Assembly: GCA_963663285.2 (NCBI GenBank)
Contig: CAXXNI010000003.1
Location: 50,691 to 114,690 of the forward strand
Source: CAXXOK01 sp963663285
GTDB taxonomy: Bacteria > Bacillota > Clostridia > Christensenellales > Aristaeellaceae
Reading direction: 5' to 3'
DNA: 64,000 nucleotides
Shown here: piece by piece, positions 8,042-17,221 of the stretch
Layout: the number at the start of each line of letters is the position of its first letter
Numbering within the stretch: the stretch's first letter is position 1
The notes under the pieces: generated by a model
Told to the model about the DNA's origin: nothing
Databases searched by the model: none
What the model saw: only the letters and a program-made list of their open reading frames with translations
Translations under genes and position numbers: made by a program

Positions 8042-8662
8042 TTAAAATGAGAGATGATATTTACCGTTCGCATATATAAGACACTCTTTATTTTCAAGTG
8101 TCTCAATAGCTTTTTCGATGTTTTCTTTAGTTATTGCACATTGTCTTTCATCTTCACCATGTCTAAAAGGACACCTCCACTTTTGCGTTCTAGTATCACA
8201 AAAATCCCTTTCGCGGTCACGTATCATTTCTTCACATGTAAAAGGTTGCTGAAGAAAACGACTATATGCAGCAATATAGACACAAAACTCATGATTCTCA
8301 ATTTTTGAAATAAAGGAAAGGCGATTCGTAGTGAGACTAATAATCGTGAGACAGCCTATTGCTGGTAAATGAAGAGAAGGATTTATTGTACAAATGCTAA
8401 TAATTTCAAGCAAGAGTAATAAGGTAAGTTTTGAAACATGAATATGATATTTAGTCCCTGGTATATATGCGCCATATTTTTGCTGTGAATGACGCCAATT
8501 ATTCTGAGAGTCACTATCTTCAGCCAGACGGATGATATTTTCATCAAAATACTGTTGCAGATCTTTTTCATTAAGATGTGAATATCCGTTCTCTCTGCTC
8601 CACGATGCCAATTCATGAGTGCTAGGAAAATTAAAGTAATCATTTTCTAGATAATTGCTCAT
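8042..8662 (-). CDS. Unknown protein with one hydrophobic hairpin and a C-terminal winged-helix-like end
   Basis: 206 residues from ATG 8662, with GAAGG about 9 nt upstream. N-terminal third is polar; residues 77-112 are hydrophobic (LTLLLLLEIISICTI and a second stretch) and could form a membrane hairpin. Residues 150-176 have Cys/His spacing (DFC, WRCPFRHGEDERQC) that could bind zinc. The end (ITKENIEKAIETLENKECLIYANGKYHL) reads like the last helix and wing of a winged helix. It is the first gene of a two-gene operon with the papain-like protein. Family not recognised. Confidence 0.6.
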   Translation of the reverse strand: MSNYLENDYFNFPSTHELASWSRENGYSHLNEKDLQQYFDENIIRLAEDSDSQNNWRHSQQKYGAYIPGTKYHIHVSKLTLLLLLEIISICTINPSLHLPAIGCLTIISLTTNRLSFISKIENHEFCVYIAAYSRFLQQPFTCEEMIRDRERDFCDTRTQKWRCPFRHGEDERQCAITKENIEKAIETLENKECLIYANGKYHLSF

Positions 8663-8694
8663 AATATACACCTTCTAAAAAATATGTTACATTA

Positions 8695-8723
8695 ATTATA
8701 TTGAATTTGGTATAAACTAGCAA
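8695..8723 (-). promoter_or_regulatory. Sigma-A promoter of the AT-rich two-gene operon
   Basis: Minus strand TTGCTA (8723-8718), 17-nt spacer, TATAAT (8700-8695), about 35 nt upstream of ATG 8662. The remaining stretch to 8952 holds no supported gene. Confidence 0.75.
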
Positions 8724-8952
8724 GCGTTTTTACAATATATTTTCCTTTTTTCTTATTGTATTCCATTAATTCCATCTCTTTCTATGGATGTTGTTGAGAA
8801 TACACAATCACCACAATCGAATACACCGTTTATTACAGCGGATTCTCATATGCAAATGTTTCTTGGGGTGTACGCTGCCGCAGCCGCGCACAAACAGGGC
8901 AATTGGCAAGCCCCTCTTGCGTTACCGCGTGGCGCCGGAAGAGATAAGGCGT

Positions 8953-9606
8953 TCACTTGCTTGCCTTCAGCGTAACCGTTGCGCCCCATCTTTGCAGTTC
9001 TTCCACGCAAGTAAAACCGGCAGCCATCAACGCTTCTTTTTCATGCCGCACCGTTAACGGCGTATCGTAGTGATAAAACGCATCATCCAAAATGCCCTGT
9101 TCCGCTTTCAGGCGCAGCAGTTCCTGCCTGCACTGCTGTTCTTCCGCCTCCGACAGCGCAAAATAGTCCGTCAGTATAAAGTATCCGTGCTTACGCAATG
9201 CCTTTTGCAGCTTGGTATACAGCGGTATTTTTTCCTCTTTTGTAAAATGGTGCAGCGATTCCACCGATACGGCGGCGTCAAACGCTTCCTCGCCGAAGGG
9301 AACCGTAAAATACGAACCCTGCACCAGCGTAATCGACTGTTTTGGAAACTTTTCCTTCAGCGCGTTTAGCATTCCGGGCGTCAAGTCGATACCCGTTACG
9401 TTCGCAGCGGCATTCCGCAAAAAGTATTGTTCCAGCTCCAGCCCCGTACCGCACCCCAAATCCAGCACACATGCCCCGTCCTCTTTAGGCAGTTGGTCGG
9501 CGGTATAGGCGTAAAACGCCTGCGCAGAGTCAATACAGGTCAGCATATGTTCGTCATAACCATCCAGCCGGTCATGAAAAAAGTCTTCCATTTTCTCCAG
9601 CACCAT
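8953..9606 (-). CDS. Class I SAM-dependent methyltransferase
   Basis: 217 residues from ATG 9606 (GTG 9612 also possible). Motif I CVLDLGCGTGLELE, acidic end of strand 2 VTGIDLTPGM, motif III-like FDAAVSVESLHHF and ILTDYF are all present, as in small UbiE/Methyltransf_25-type enzymes that methylate small molecules. Cytoplasmic. The substrate is not predictable. It stands alone, downstream of the pirin gene but separated from it by a terminator. Confidence 0.85.
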   Translation of the reverse strand: MVLEKMEDFFHDRLDGYDEHMLTCIDSAQAFYAYTADQLPKEDGACVLDLGCGTGLELEQYFLRNAAANVTGIDLTPGMLNALKEKFPKQSITLVQGSYFTVPFGEEAFDAAVSVESLHHFTKEEKIPLYTKLQKALRKHGYFILTDYFALSEAEEQQCRQELLRLKAEQGILDDAFYHYDTPLTVRHEKEALMAAGFTCVEELQRWGATVTLKASK

Positions 9607-9692
9607 GATCACCTGCGTTTGCTTACATTTTCCCTTAGATCATACTGCGGCGCTATGCTTTTTACAAGCAGCGCCTCCAACCGGGCACACAG

Positions 9693-9728
9693 AAAAAGCG
9701 CCCATGCCTTGGCACAAGGTCTGGGCGC
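9693..9728 (-). terminator. Intrinsic terminator after the pirin gene
   Basis: Minus strand stem with arms GCGCCCA and TGGGCGC plus an inner CCTTG/CAAGG pair, followed by TTTTTC. Lies 25 nt past the pirin stop. Confidence 0.8.
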
Positions 9729-9753
9729 AAAAGCTAATAAGGCGCAAACAGGG

Positions 9754-10587
9754 TCAGCGCTTGATAAACGTACCCCTGCGCAGCTCATCGAACGCGAACT
9801 CCAGCTCTTCGTTTGTATTCATCACAATCGGGCCGCCCCAGGCGATCGGCTCGTGCAGCGCTTTTCCAGAGAAGAAGATAAAGCGCAAATCCCGCTCCGG
9901 CTGTGCCGATATGGTGATAGAATCGCCATGGTCAAACAGCACGGCGGATTTTTCAGCAATTTCCCGGCCATCAACAACGGCTCCCCCTTCGATCAGAAAA
10001 ACAAACACGGTTTCCTCCGGCGGGGTGGGCAGCTCTACCTCGCCCCCCTTGGAAAGCTGAATGTCGAAAATAGAGGCGGGAATATGGTGCGGCGTTACGC
10101 CTTTGACCTCGCCATATCGACCGGACAGCACCTTAATCACAGCCGAACCGGCGGTTGTTTGCGCAATCGCATCCTGCGTAATGCTCATGTAGGTGGGTTC
10201 GGTCATTTTCTTGTCTCTGGGCAAATTGAGCCAGAGCTGAAACCCGAGCATCCGGTCTGATGGTTTTGGCATTTCCTGATGCAGGATGCCGCTTCCCGCG
10301 GTCATCCACTGGCTTTCCCCGGCGTTGATCGTGCCCTTATTACCCAGGCTGTCCTCATGCTCTATTTTGCCCGACAATAAATAGGTGATCGTTTCAATGC
10401 CCCTGTGCGGGTGCATGGGAAACCCGGCGATATAATCCGATGGGTCGGTCGAATCAAAGGAATCCAGCATCAGGAATGGATCAAAATCAATCACATCCCG
10501 ATGCCCCAGCACCCGTACCAGCCGGACGCCCGCACCGTCTACGGCGCGCATCCCGCGAATGATTTTTACTACTTCACGTTTTTTCAT
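9754..10587 (-). CDS. Pirin family protein
   Basis: 277 residues from ATG 10587, preceded by AAGGAGGG. Bicupin fold: the N-terminal cupin has the metal motif FPMHPHRGIETITYLLSGKI with HPHRG and later GSGILHQE, as in iron-binding pirins; the C-terminal cupin holds TPPEETVFVFLIEGG. Some pirins have quercetin 2,3-dioxygenase activity in vitro; others act as redox-sensitive regulators. It sits 31 nt after the LigB-type dioxygenase gene, which suggests a shared role in handling phenolic or quinone compounds. Confidence 0.88.
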   Translation of the reverse strand: MKKREVVKIIRGMRAVDGAGVRLVRVLGHRDVIDFDPFLMLDSFDSTDPSDYIAGFPMHPHRGIETITYLLSGKIEHEDSLGNKGTINAGESQWMTAGSGILHQEMPKPSDRMLGFQLWLNLPRDKKMTEPTYMSITQDAIAQTTAGSAVIKVLSGRYGEVKGVTPHHIPASIFDIQLSKGGEVELPTPPEETVFVFLIEGGAVVDGREIAEKSAVLFDHGDSITISAQPERDLRFIFFSGKALHEPIAWGGPIVMNTNEELEFAFDELRRGTFIKR

Positions 10588-10618
10588 GGGTAAACCCTCC
10601 TTGGTAACGAAAGCCCTG

Positions 10619-11398
10619 TCAGTTGTTGCTTCCGGCAAACAGGTAGCTGGTCATCGATAGCGATCCCAACACGCATTTTTCGTTAAACGCCGTGATATGG
10701 TCATTTTCATCGGAAGCGCCCAGCACATACAGCAAAGGCGCAAAGTGATCCAGCGTTACAAACGCGTACTCGGCCGGTTCGCCCGCGTTTTTATAGTGAA
10801 TCACATTCTCGTATTTCCGCTCCAAAATGCTCTTGCGAATATAGCCGTCAAACGCCTCCGCCCACGGGTAGCCGCCCTCCGCATGCCAGTTGACCCTGCC
10901 CAGATTGTGCACTACATTTCCGCTGGCAAAAATCAACACACCCTGCTCGCGGAGCGCTTGTATTTTCTGCCCCAGTACAAAATGCTCTTCCGGGGATGCG
11001 TTTGCGTCCACGCTCAACTGAAAAACAGGAATATCCGCCTTGGGGTACAGCCATTTCAGCACCGACCACGTGCCGTGATCCAGCCCCCAAGAAGTATCTA
11101 TGCCTGCCTTGCCGCCAAGCAGCTCCGCCGTTTTCCTCGCGGTTTCCGGTGCGCCGGGCGCAGGATATTCCACTTTGTACAGCGCCTCCGGGAAGCCATA
11201 CATATCGTAGATCATCCGTGGTTTGGTCGCGTCTGAAACCAGCGTACCCCGCGTAAACCAGTGGGCGGATACTGAAAGTATCGCTTTGGGTTTGGGTAGC
11301 TTTTGACCCAGTTCTTTCCAAGATGCGGAAAATTCATTTTCTTCTATGGCGTTCATGGGCGAACCATGGCCGACAAACAATAACGGCATACGTTCCAT
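10619..11398 (-). CDS. ygiD: Extradiol ring-cleavage dioxygenase, 4,5-DOPA dioxygenase type (LigB family)
   Basis: 259 residues from ATG 11398 (AGGAGG about 9 nt upstream). The family opens catechol rings using a metal bound by His residues. Visible here: FVGHGSPMNAI at the N-terminus, SVSAHWFT, DHGTWSVLKWLYP, ASGNVVHNLG, all hallmarks of YgiD/DODA. Cytoplasmic. Pairing with pirin downstream is common. In an anaerobe an O2-dependent cleavage is unlikely, so the in vivo role may be zinc-dependent or detoxifying. The gene is complete with no odd residues seen. Confidence 0.88.
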   Translation of the reverse strand: MERMPLLFVGHGSPMNAIEENEFSASWKELGQKLPKPKAILSVSAHWFTRGTLVSDATKPRMIYDMYGFPEALYKVEYPAPGAPETARKTAELLGGKAGIDTSWGLDHGTWSVLKWLYPKADIPVFQLSVDANASPEEHFVLGQKIQALREQGVLIFASGNVVHNLGRVNWHAEGGYPWAEAFDGYIRKSILERKYENVIHYKNAGEPAEYAFVTLDHFAPLLYVLGASDENDHITAFNEKCVLGSLSMTSYLFAGSNN

Positions 11399-11546
11399 CG
11401 TAACAGCCTCCTGACTGTGGGGGGGTTCGGTAAAAAGTTCAAGCGGTACCGCCGCATACTGTCCGGTAGCGGCCGAAAAAGGGAAAAGTCATGCGGTACA
11501 AACTAAAGATACCCATACCCGCGAACGGCTAAACCTTTTTCCATCT

Positions 11547-12851
11547 TTATCCCGCCTTTTGCCGTATCCCTCGCTTCTCCCTTGTTTTGTAAATCCACTC
11601 GATCAAATAACTCACCCCGATCATGCCCAGCGCAAAGACCGCACCGGCAAAGTTTGCGGACCACTGCTGGTACAGCAGCCCGGCAAACGCCATGCCGCAT
11701 AGCGCCGTTCCCGCCAGAGAGGATCCGCCCCGGGTGCCGATATCCTTCCTTTTTCGATACGCCGCCAGATTCACCAGCATAAATACCAGCAAAAACCCTG
11801 CGCTGCCGGAAGTAGAAATGCTGGAAAGGTCGAACAGGTTGACGATAAAAAGCGTCAGCACCGTTGTCACAATGAGCCCGACCGGCTTGTTCCAGAACAT
11901 TTTTGTAAACTCGTGGGGCAGTTCATCATCCTCGGCCAGCTCGTAGTTCACCTTGGACCCGCCGTAAATGGTTGCGTTAATGGCGGAGAAAGTGGAGATT
12001 AGCGCCGCAATCGCGATGATGTTAAACCCCGTCTGCCCCAGCACCGGTTTGGCTGCTTCCGCCAGCACGTAATCTTCCGCTTTGTCGATGCTTTCGAACG
12101 TAAGGGTTCCAACCGTAATCACAGCGATCACCACATAGAGCACCACCACAATGATGGTGGACGCCATGTAGGCGCGCATCATGTTTTGTTTGGGGTTTAC
12201 AATGTTGGGCGAAACATTGGCAATCAGCTCCATACCTTCGTACGCCACAAAAATAACCATGCCGCCAATGCTCAGATTCCAGATGGGCGGCCAGTTTGTA
12301 ACCGTCAGCTGGGATAGATGGGAGGATGACGCCAGCCCGAATATTCCCACCGCTACAAAGGCCGCCAGTATCAGCATTTTAATGCCGACCGCCCACGTCT
12401 CAATCACGCTGACGATCTTGACCCCGTAATAGTTGATGATTGTCGCCACGATGATGATGGCGGATGCGCAGATGTGCCGGTCCACCCCGGGACTTCCGGT
12501 AATGGAAAACAGCGTGACCGCGTACGAGCCAAAGGCGCTGGCATACAGCGACAGCATCACAAGATAGCTAACCCAAAGGAGGTTGTTTGTCCCTCCGCTG
12601 AACACATTTTTCCCAAAGCCTTTGGTGATAAAGTTGACCGTGCCGCCGCTGCTGGGATACGCGAGCGACAGTTTGGCATAGCTGTACGCGGTCATCAGAG
12701 CGATTACCCCCGCGATGGCAAACGCCAGCGGCGTACCGCCTTTAGCCAGCGATACCGCCAACCCCAGCACCGCAAAAATACCGCCGCCCACCATGCCCCC
12801 AATCCCGATGCCGATTGCACCCATCACGGTCACGCCATTCTTCTTTGCCAT
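11547..12851 (-). CDS. APC superfamily amino acid permease
   Basis: 434 residues from ATG 12851 (GGGGTGG upstream). About 12 membrane spans; the N-terminal GIGIGGMVGGGIFAVLG is the APC signature of span 1, and VAYEGMELIANVSPNIVNPKQN matches the loop after span 6 that carries the F/Y-E-G-E motif region. Likely a proton-coupled importer or exchanger of amino acids or amines. Monocistronic, with its own promoter at 12907-12935. Substrate not deducible; proximity to tryptophanase (6 kb away, same strand) is not enough to propose tryptophan. Confidence 0.88.
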   Translation of the reverse strand: MAKKNGVTVMGAIGIGIGGMVGGGIFAVLGLAVSLAKGGTPLAFAIAGVIALMTAYSYAKLSLAYPSSGGTVNFITKGFGKNVFSGGTNNLLWVSYLVMLSLYASAFGSYAVTLFSITGSPGVDRHICASAIIIVATIINYYGVKIVSVIETWAVGIKMLILAAFVAVGIFGLASSSHLSQLTVTNWPPIWNLSIGGMVIFVAYEGMELIANVSPNIVNPKQNMMRAYMASTIIVVVLYVVIAVITVGTLTFESIDKAEDYVLAEAAKPVLGQTGFNIIAIAALISTFSAINATIYGGSKVNYELAEDDELPHEFTKMFWNKPVGLIVTTVLTLFIVNLFDLSSISTSGSAGFLLVFMLVNLAAYRKRKDIGTRGGSSLAGTALCGMAFAGLLYQQWSANFAGAVFALGMIGVSYLIEWIYKTREKRGIRQKAG

Positions 12852-12906
12852 CAAACCACCCCTATCCACGATATTCAATTTTCCACCAGAGCCTTACAAT
12901 GGCTCT

Positions 12907-12935
12907 ATTGTAACAAATAACTACTGGTACAACAA
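12907..12935 (-). promoter_or_regulatory. Sigma-A promoter of the APC permease
   Basis: Minus strand TTGTTG (12935-12930), 17-nt spacer, TACAAT (12912-12907). A small inverted repeat AGAGCC/GGCTCT (12888-12906) lies at the expected transcript start and could be an operator or 5' hairpin. Confidence 0.6.
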
Positions 12936-13243
12936 GGCTATGCAGCCGCACGATCAATGAAAAAGAATACGACTGTTGCCGCTTGATCCCCAATTGCAGC
13001 GGCGGGCGCGCGGTATCCCTTCGCTGCTGCACAACACTCTATATGAAAGGGAGAATTATCATCGCCATAATGCTGATAACGGTCATGCAAGCGCCGCCAT
13101 TTTCCCGTCCGCTTACCGGTTGCAAGTACGCCGGCAGCGCTTGGTTTTACCGGGGCAGAGAATCCGCTTATTGTTATTTCGCAGGTATTGGTATGTCGTG
13201 AGCCGTGAGCATTTTTAGCAAGCCATAGCCCGAGAAATAAAAA
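12936..13243. other. Intergenic region, nothing recognised
   Basis: Between the divergent promoters of the APC permease and the surface protein. Short open frames are present but lack ribosome sites and family features. No repeat or RNA element recognised. Confidence 0.5.
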
Positions 13244-13272
13244 TTGTATATATTTTCAAAAACTGATATACT
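13244..13272 (+). promoter_or_regulatory. Sigma-A promoter of surface protein gene
   Basis: TTGTAT (13244-13249), 17-nt spacer, TATACT (13267-13272); AAGGCGG ribosome site at 13289-13295 precedes ATG 13302. Confidence 0.7.
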
Positions 13273-13301
13273 ATAAAGACATTATACAAGGCGGTGCCTT
13301 T

Positions 13302-14564
13302 ATGAAGCGTAAGTATTTCATTGTATTCCTGCTGGTCGCTCTGTTGTTGATGGTTCCATCTGCAGCCTTCGCAATCAACGCGCTCAATATAAACGGCAGT
13401 TCGTATGACAGCACTGCTTTAGCAGGCGACCTTGCAGGAGCCGGGTGGACCTGGCAAGCTTCTGCCAATGCCGGGCAGGGTGAGCTGACGCTGAACGGCT
13501 ATAACGGCGGCGCGATCGAATCGGTAGACGGCGTGCTGAATATTCACCTTGTTGGAGAAAACATCATCACCTCCGACGCACCGAATATGCTGTATGTACA
13601 CGGCACCGATACAGGCCTGAACCTGTACGGAAGCGATGCAGCGGCGGATAAGCTTACCGCCCGCAGTACATACATAGTCAACACAATGGACCCGGATATA
13701 TCTGGCATCAACGTTACCATTGCCAACGCAAACACAATTCCCTTTTCGATCCGCGATATCAGCATGGTTTTGGATCTATCGCAAGTTACGGTGAACGAAT
13801 GGCTTCCCGGTTTTAAATTTACCTACGATATTTTCGGTATCAACATTACGCAAACGGTGAACAATTCATCTATTCTTGGTATTGCTATGCAAATGGACAA
13901 CGCCGTATTTGATATGAGCAGTGATAGCAGCGGAGGCACTTTAACCTACGGCATGTGGGCAAGTCCGCTCTTTAGTTCCATTCAGGCTGTTTTTAACAGT
14001 TGTACCTTTCACCTTACGGATTTTTCAAGACGTGGGTGGTACACCGGCCGGGATTTAGCCATGTCGTCCAGTGCAACCTATAATAATTGCGTATTCAACA
14101 TGCACACCGGCTCCGTAGGCGCCATCGGGGTGCATGTCAGTTCCGATAATGATAATGATTATGGTGTTGGTACTTCCACATTAATTCTAAACAATCCGAG
14201 CGGCGAAATTGATACAAGTGCCGGACTTGATTCCGTCATTTCCCGGGGCGCTCATCCGACATTTGCCATCAACGGTTCGTCTATGCAAGCCTGGCAAGCT
14301 GATTCCAGCGAGATTGCCAATCCAAAAATCATAACCGTCTTTTATAACGCGGCAAAAACGAGCATATACAGTAAAACCGTAGGCACTACGGATGCGTTAT
14401 ATATGGGCGAAAATGCGAACAAAACGGCCAGACATATCATTTTTACCCTCTTGCCCAATCAGCCGCCCGCGACAGGCGATACCGGCACGCCGGTTTTTTA
14501 TGGCATTCTTCTCTTGCTGGCCGCCGCGGGTATGCTGCTGATGCGCGTGCGAATTGCGCGGTAA
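13302..14564 (+). CDS. Secreted, cell-wall-anchored surface protein (sortase substrate-like)
   Basis: 420 residues. N-terminal signal peptide (KRK, hydrophobic core to PSAAFA, cleavage near residue 24). The central region is Ser/Thr/Asn-rich beta-type sequence without a recognised catalytic motif. The C-terminus has PPATGDTG, then a hydrophobic span (FYGILLLLAAAGMLLM) and a basic tail RVRIAR: the layout of a sortase signal with P-x-T-G-D in place of LPxTG. Exported to the wall. The gene at 19401-20555 has the same overall design. Likely adhesion or surface-layer function; not assignable further. No sortase gene is in the window. Confidence 0.75.
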   Translation: MKRKYFIVFLLVALLLMVPSAAFAINALNINGSSYDSTALAGDLAGAGWTWQASANAGQGELTLNGYNGGAIESVDGVLNIHLVGENIITSDAPNMLYVHGTDTGLNLYGSDAAADKLTARSTYIVNTMDPDISGINVTIANANTIPFSIRDISMVLDLSQVTVNEWLPGFKFTYDIFGINITQTVNNSSILGIAMQMDNAVFDMSSDSSGGTLTYGMWASPLFSSIQAVFNSCTFHLTDFSRRGWYTGRDLAMSSSATYNNCVFNMHTGSVGAIGVHVSSDNDNDYGVGTSTLILNNPSGEIDTSAGLDSVISRGAHPTFAINGSSMQAWQADSSEIANPKIITVFYNAAKTSIYSKTVGTTDALYMGENANKTARHIIFTLLPNQPPATGDTGTPVFYGILLLLAAAGMLLMRVRIAR

Positions 14565-14666
14565 CCTGGCGCAGCGTGCAGGGACGGCGGTAAGGTATGG
14601 TTTGGTGTTCCGCCCTTTTGAAGCTAAACAGTCCTTTTCCACTTGCCCGATAGCAACATAATGATC

Positions 14667-14694
14667 ATCAAAAGCCACGATTGTGGCTTTTGAT
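14667..14694 (+). terminator. Hairpin terminator after the surface protein gene
   Basis: Perfect 12-bp stem ATCAAAAGCCAC / GTGGCTTTTGAT with a GATT loop, 100 nt downstream of the stop. The rest of 14565-14963 has no gene. Confidence 0.65.
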
Positions 14695-14963
14695 CTTACT
14701 TTATGTCAGACATTCTTTTCTTTTGTTTTCCATTCCAGTTTCACTTGACGTTTTTTATGTGCCTGTATAAAAAATAAACACCTGCTCATTTGGCAGATGC
14801 CCTCACATTTGCACACATAGCGGGCATCCAAACGTTTTTCGTGAATCGCGTGGCAAATAAGATCGCTTCGCTTTTGACAATGTATTTTAAATCAGCATCG
14901 TCTTCTCCGTCTTGCAGAAACACAGCAACCGGGGATGTACAAAAAACGAACAATTGCTGTCTC

Positions 14964-14992
14964 TTGACTTCTGTTTTTGTATACTGTAATCT
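14964..14992 (+). promoter_or_regulatory. Sigma-A promoter of the SGNH hydrolase
   Basis: TTGACT (14964-14969), 17-nt spacer, TAATCT (14987-14992), 33 nt before ATG 15026; AAGGAG lies at 15013-15018. Confidence 0.65.
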
Positions 14993-15025
14993 GCCAGTAG
15001 ATACCTGAGGATAAGGAGTGTATCT

Positions 15026-15715
15026 ATGTTCAGCACCGAAATTCAAATCTGGGGCGATTCCATCGCGGTCGGCATCACCTACGACGAGCAAAGAAAACGC
15101 TACATCATTTCCAAGGAGCGCTGCGCCAAACGCATTTCAGAAGGGCTGCAATGCAAAGTGGTCAACAACTCCAAAATGGGTGCAACTGTGCTGGATGGGC
15201 TGGAACGTTTTGCCGCCACGAAGTCTGTAGAAGGCGCATTGTGTGTAATCGAGTACGGCGGCAACGATTGCAATACGGATTGGGAGCACGTTGCCAATCA
15301 TCCGGAAGAACCCCCGCGCGCAACTGTGGAGCTTCCCGAGTTTTCTAAGAAGCTGGAAGAGTTTATCGCGCGTATTCAATCAGAAAACATGAAACCCATG
15401 CTCGTAACGCCATTGCCTTTGCATGCGGAAAAATTCTTCAATTGGGTATCGCAAAACCTGAACGGCGAAGCCATTTTAAAGGCAATCGGCGCAGTGGAGA
15501 GCATTTACCATTGGCAAGAGCGCTATGCAAATGCCGTACGCAGCGTCGCGGAAAAAACGAATACTCCCTTGCTTGACTTGCGCGAAACTATGCTTGCGAA
15601 CAAGGAATATGGTTCCCTGATCTGTATCGATGGTATGCATTTAGCGGATGAAGGGTACCGGTTCATTACAGATTACCTGTTGCGCCGTATCCGGTTGATG
15701 CCGGACTGTATTTAA
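15026..15715 (+). CDS. GDSL/SGNH-family esterase or lipase
   Basis: 229 residues. Block I is IWGDSIAVG with nucleophile Ser12, the oxyanion Gly is in NSKMGATV, block III is EYGGNDC (Asn of SGNH) and block V is DGMHLADEGY (Asp and His). No signal peptide, so cytoplasmic. The family hydrolyses small esters or acyl groups from carbohydrates. Monocistronic with own promoter and a long hairpin downstream. Specific substrate unknown. Confidence 0.85.
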   Translation: MFSTEIQIWGDSIAVGITYDEQRKRYIISKERCAKRISEGLQCKVVNNSKMGATVLDGLERFAATKSVEGALCVIEYGGNDCNTDWEHVANHPEEPPRATVELPEFSKKLEEFIARIQSENMKPMLVTPLPLHAEKFFNWVSQNLNGEAILKAIGAVESIYHWQERYANAVRSVAEKTNTPLLDLRETMLANKEYGSLICIDGMHLADEGYRFITDYLLRRIRLMPDCI

Positions 15716-15939
15716 CCGGATAGCAAACCACTATGCTCATAGACAATACAGCGGAATTGGCTTTTAGGGCGCATTTGCTTTGGCGCAACACGGGGTGTTT
15801 CCCGCTTCTCTCCGCTGTTTTCAGCGCATCGTATCCGCGCGGCCATATCCATACGGCCATTTCAGCATAACCGGCAGCCGGCAGGTTTTCCCTTTCATTC
15901 CAAGTATCCTTTCATCAGCAATAATATACGTTTGTCTTT

Positions 15940-16005
15940 GCCATTAGGGTTTCTCCGGTCGAATGGGTATAACGATTCATTCTACCGGAACCCGAATGGC
16001 TTTTT
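15940..16005 (+). terminator. Long stem-loop with T-tract
   Basis: Arms GCCATT.GGGTT...CCGGT (15940-15959) and ACCGG.ACCC.AATGGC (15984-16000), an inner GAATG/CATTC pair, then TTTTTG. It reads as an intrinsic terminator on the + strand 225 nt after the SGNH stop. The length and long stem also resemble a small palindromic repeat; only one copy noticed here. Confidence 0.55.
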
Positions 16006-16088
16006 GATTGCTCCTGTTCTCCATTTTCAACTTAATTTTGTCCTGTCCGTTGCGGCAAAATCATATTTTTTACATGGACGCTTGCCTT

Positions 16089-16108
16089 AAATTACGATAC
16101 AGTAATTT
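16089..16108. promoter_or_regulatory. Palindromic operator candidate for the MarR regulator
   Basis: Perfect inverted repeat AAATTAC-N6-GTAATTT, centred about 45 nt before the MarR start codon. Such palindromes are typical MarR binding sites, so autoregulation of the MarR-YczE pair is likely. Confidence 0.6.
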
Positions 16109-16142
16109 AGTTTTCATTAAAACTATTTTCGGAGTTGTTGCT

Positions 16143-16568
16143 ATGGGGTCCAGAGACGACCAATTACATTTTCTCCTTTCAGCAGGGTTTCATTATTCCA
16201 ACAGGGCAATCGTCTATAAAATACTGGCATCCGGGCTAAAACCCGGTCAGCCAAAGATACTTGAATTCCTGCTGGATCATAATGGCGCAACACAAAAACA
16301 AATCGGGTCAGGGTACGTGCTGGATAAGTCCACTGTAACGAGCTTATTGTCCAGAATGCAGGAACAAGCTTTAATCACCAAAGAGGGTGACGGCTGCGAT
16401 GGGCGGACGGTCCATATTTTTTTAACCGAAACAGGAAAGCAACAGGGCGTTTTTGTAAAGGCTATTTGTAAAGAGGTCGATACGCAAGCCTGGATGCATA
16501 TTTCGGATGATGAAAAAGCGCAATTCACCGCTGTGTTTCAGAAGATTTTAACCAATTTTAAAGAGTAG
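16143..16568 (+). CDS. MarR family transcriptional regulator
   Basis: 141 residues from ATG 16143 (GGAG 8 nt upstream); an in-frame extension to 16008 lacks a ribosome site. Winged-helix core: KILEFLLDHNGATQKQIGSGYVLDKSTVTSLLSRM (recognition helix about residues 55-70), then wing EGDGCDGRTVHIFLTETGKQ. It is followed 11 nt later by a YczE-type membrane protein, a pairing often seen for MarR-controlled exporters. Likely binds the palindrome at 16089 and represses its own operon until a small ligand binds. Confidence 0.9.
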   Translation: MGSRDDQLHFLLSAGFHYSNRAIVYKILASGLKPGQPKILEFLLDHNGATQKQIGSGYVLDKSTVTSLLSRMQEQALITKEGDGCDGRTVHIFLTETGKQQGVFVKAICKEVDTQAWMHISDDEKAQFTAVFQKILTNFKE

Positions 16569-16579
16569 GACGAAGATTG

Positions 16580-17221
16580 ATGAAAAAACTGTTCATCCGC
16601 TATTTTTGGTTTGTTCTCGGCATTATAATCAATTCCTTTGGCATTGCCTTTATTACAAAGTCGGCGCTTGGCACTTCGCAGATTTCCAGCGTTCCCTACG
16701 TGCTCAGTTTAAAATACTGCAACCTGACGTTTGGCGGTTTCACGTTCATTCTTAATCTGCTATTCATTCTGGCGCAGTTTGTTCTTTTAAGGCGGGATTT
16801 CCAGCCTGTTCAGTTTTTACAGATTGCGGTCAATCTGGTTTTCAGTTGGTTTATCGACATCAGCATGGGATTTCTCGGATTTTTGGAGCCACAGAATATC
16901 GTTATGAAGCTGGTTTTCCTTTTCATTGGCTGTATCGTTCTCTCGATCGGCATCAGCATAGAAATCGCACCCAACGTGCTTATGGTGCCTGGCGAAGGTG
17001 TTGTAAAAGCACTGGCGACGGTAAGCCGGAAGCAATTTGGAACTGTAAAAGTCATCTTTGATGTTGCTTTAATCGTATTAGCGGGCACACTTTCGTTCGT
17101 TTTTTTCCATGGTTTCTACGGCATTGGGTTGGGAACCGTCGTATCTGCCTTGCTGGTAGGAAGATTTGTGAATGTATGCAATGCCCAGCTTCCGTTTATT
17201 AAAAAGATCGCCACCATTTAA
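16580..17221 (+). CDS. YczE/YyaS/YitT family membrane protein
   Basis: 213 residues from ATG 16580 (AGGA at 16567-16570). Five to six spans; INSFGIAFITKSALGTSQISSVPYVLS is the family's N-terminal signature (integral membrane, possible small-molecule transport). It is downstream of the MarR gene in a two-gene operon. Function not experimentally clear for this family; in other bacteria members are linked to resistance or metabolite export. No odd features. Confidence 0.85.
   Translation: MKKLFIRYFWFVLGIIINSFGIAFITKSALGTSQISSVPYVLSLKYCNLTFGGFTFILNLLFILAQFVLLRRDFQPVQFLQIAVNLVFSWFIDISMGFLGFLEPQNIVMKLVFLFIGCIVLSIGISIEIAPNVLMVPGEGVVKALATVSRKQFGTVKVIFDVALIVLAGTLSFVFFHGFYGIGLGTVVSALLVGRFVNVCNAQLPFIKKIATI

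Noticed and set aside
16008..16142. 45-codon upstream extension of the MarR gene
   Set aside because: No ribosome site, and it would cover the likely promoter and palindromic operator; ATG 16143 has a good GGAG site.
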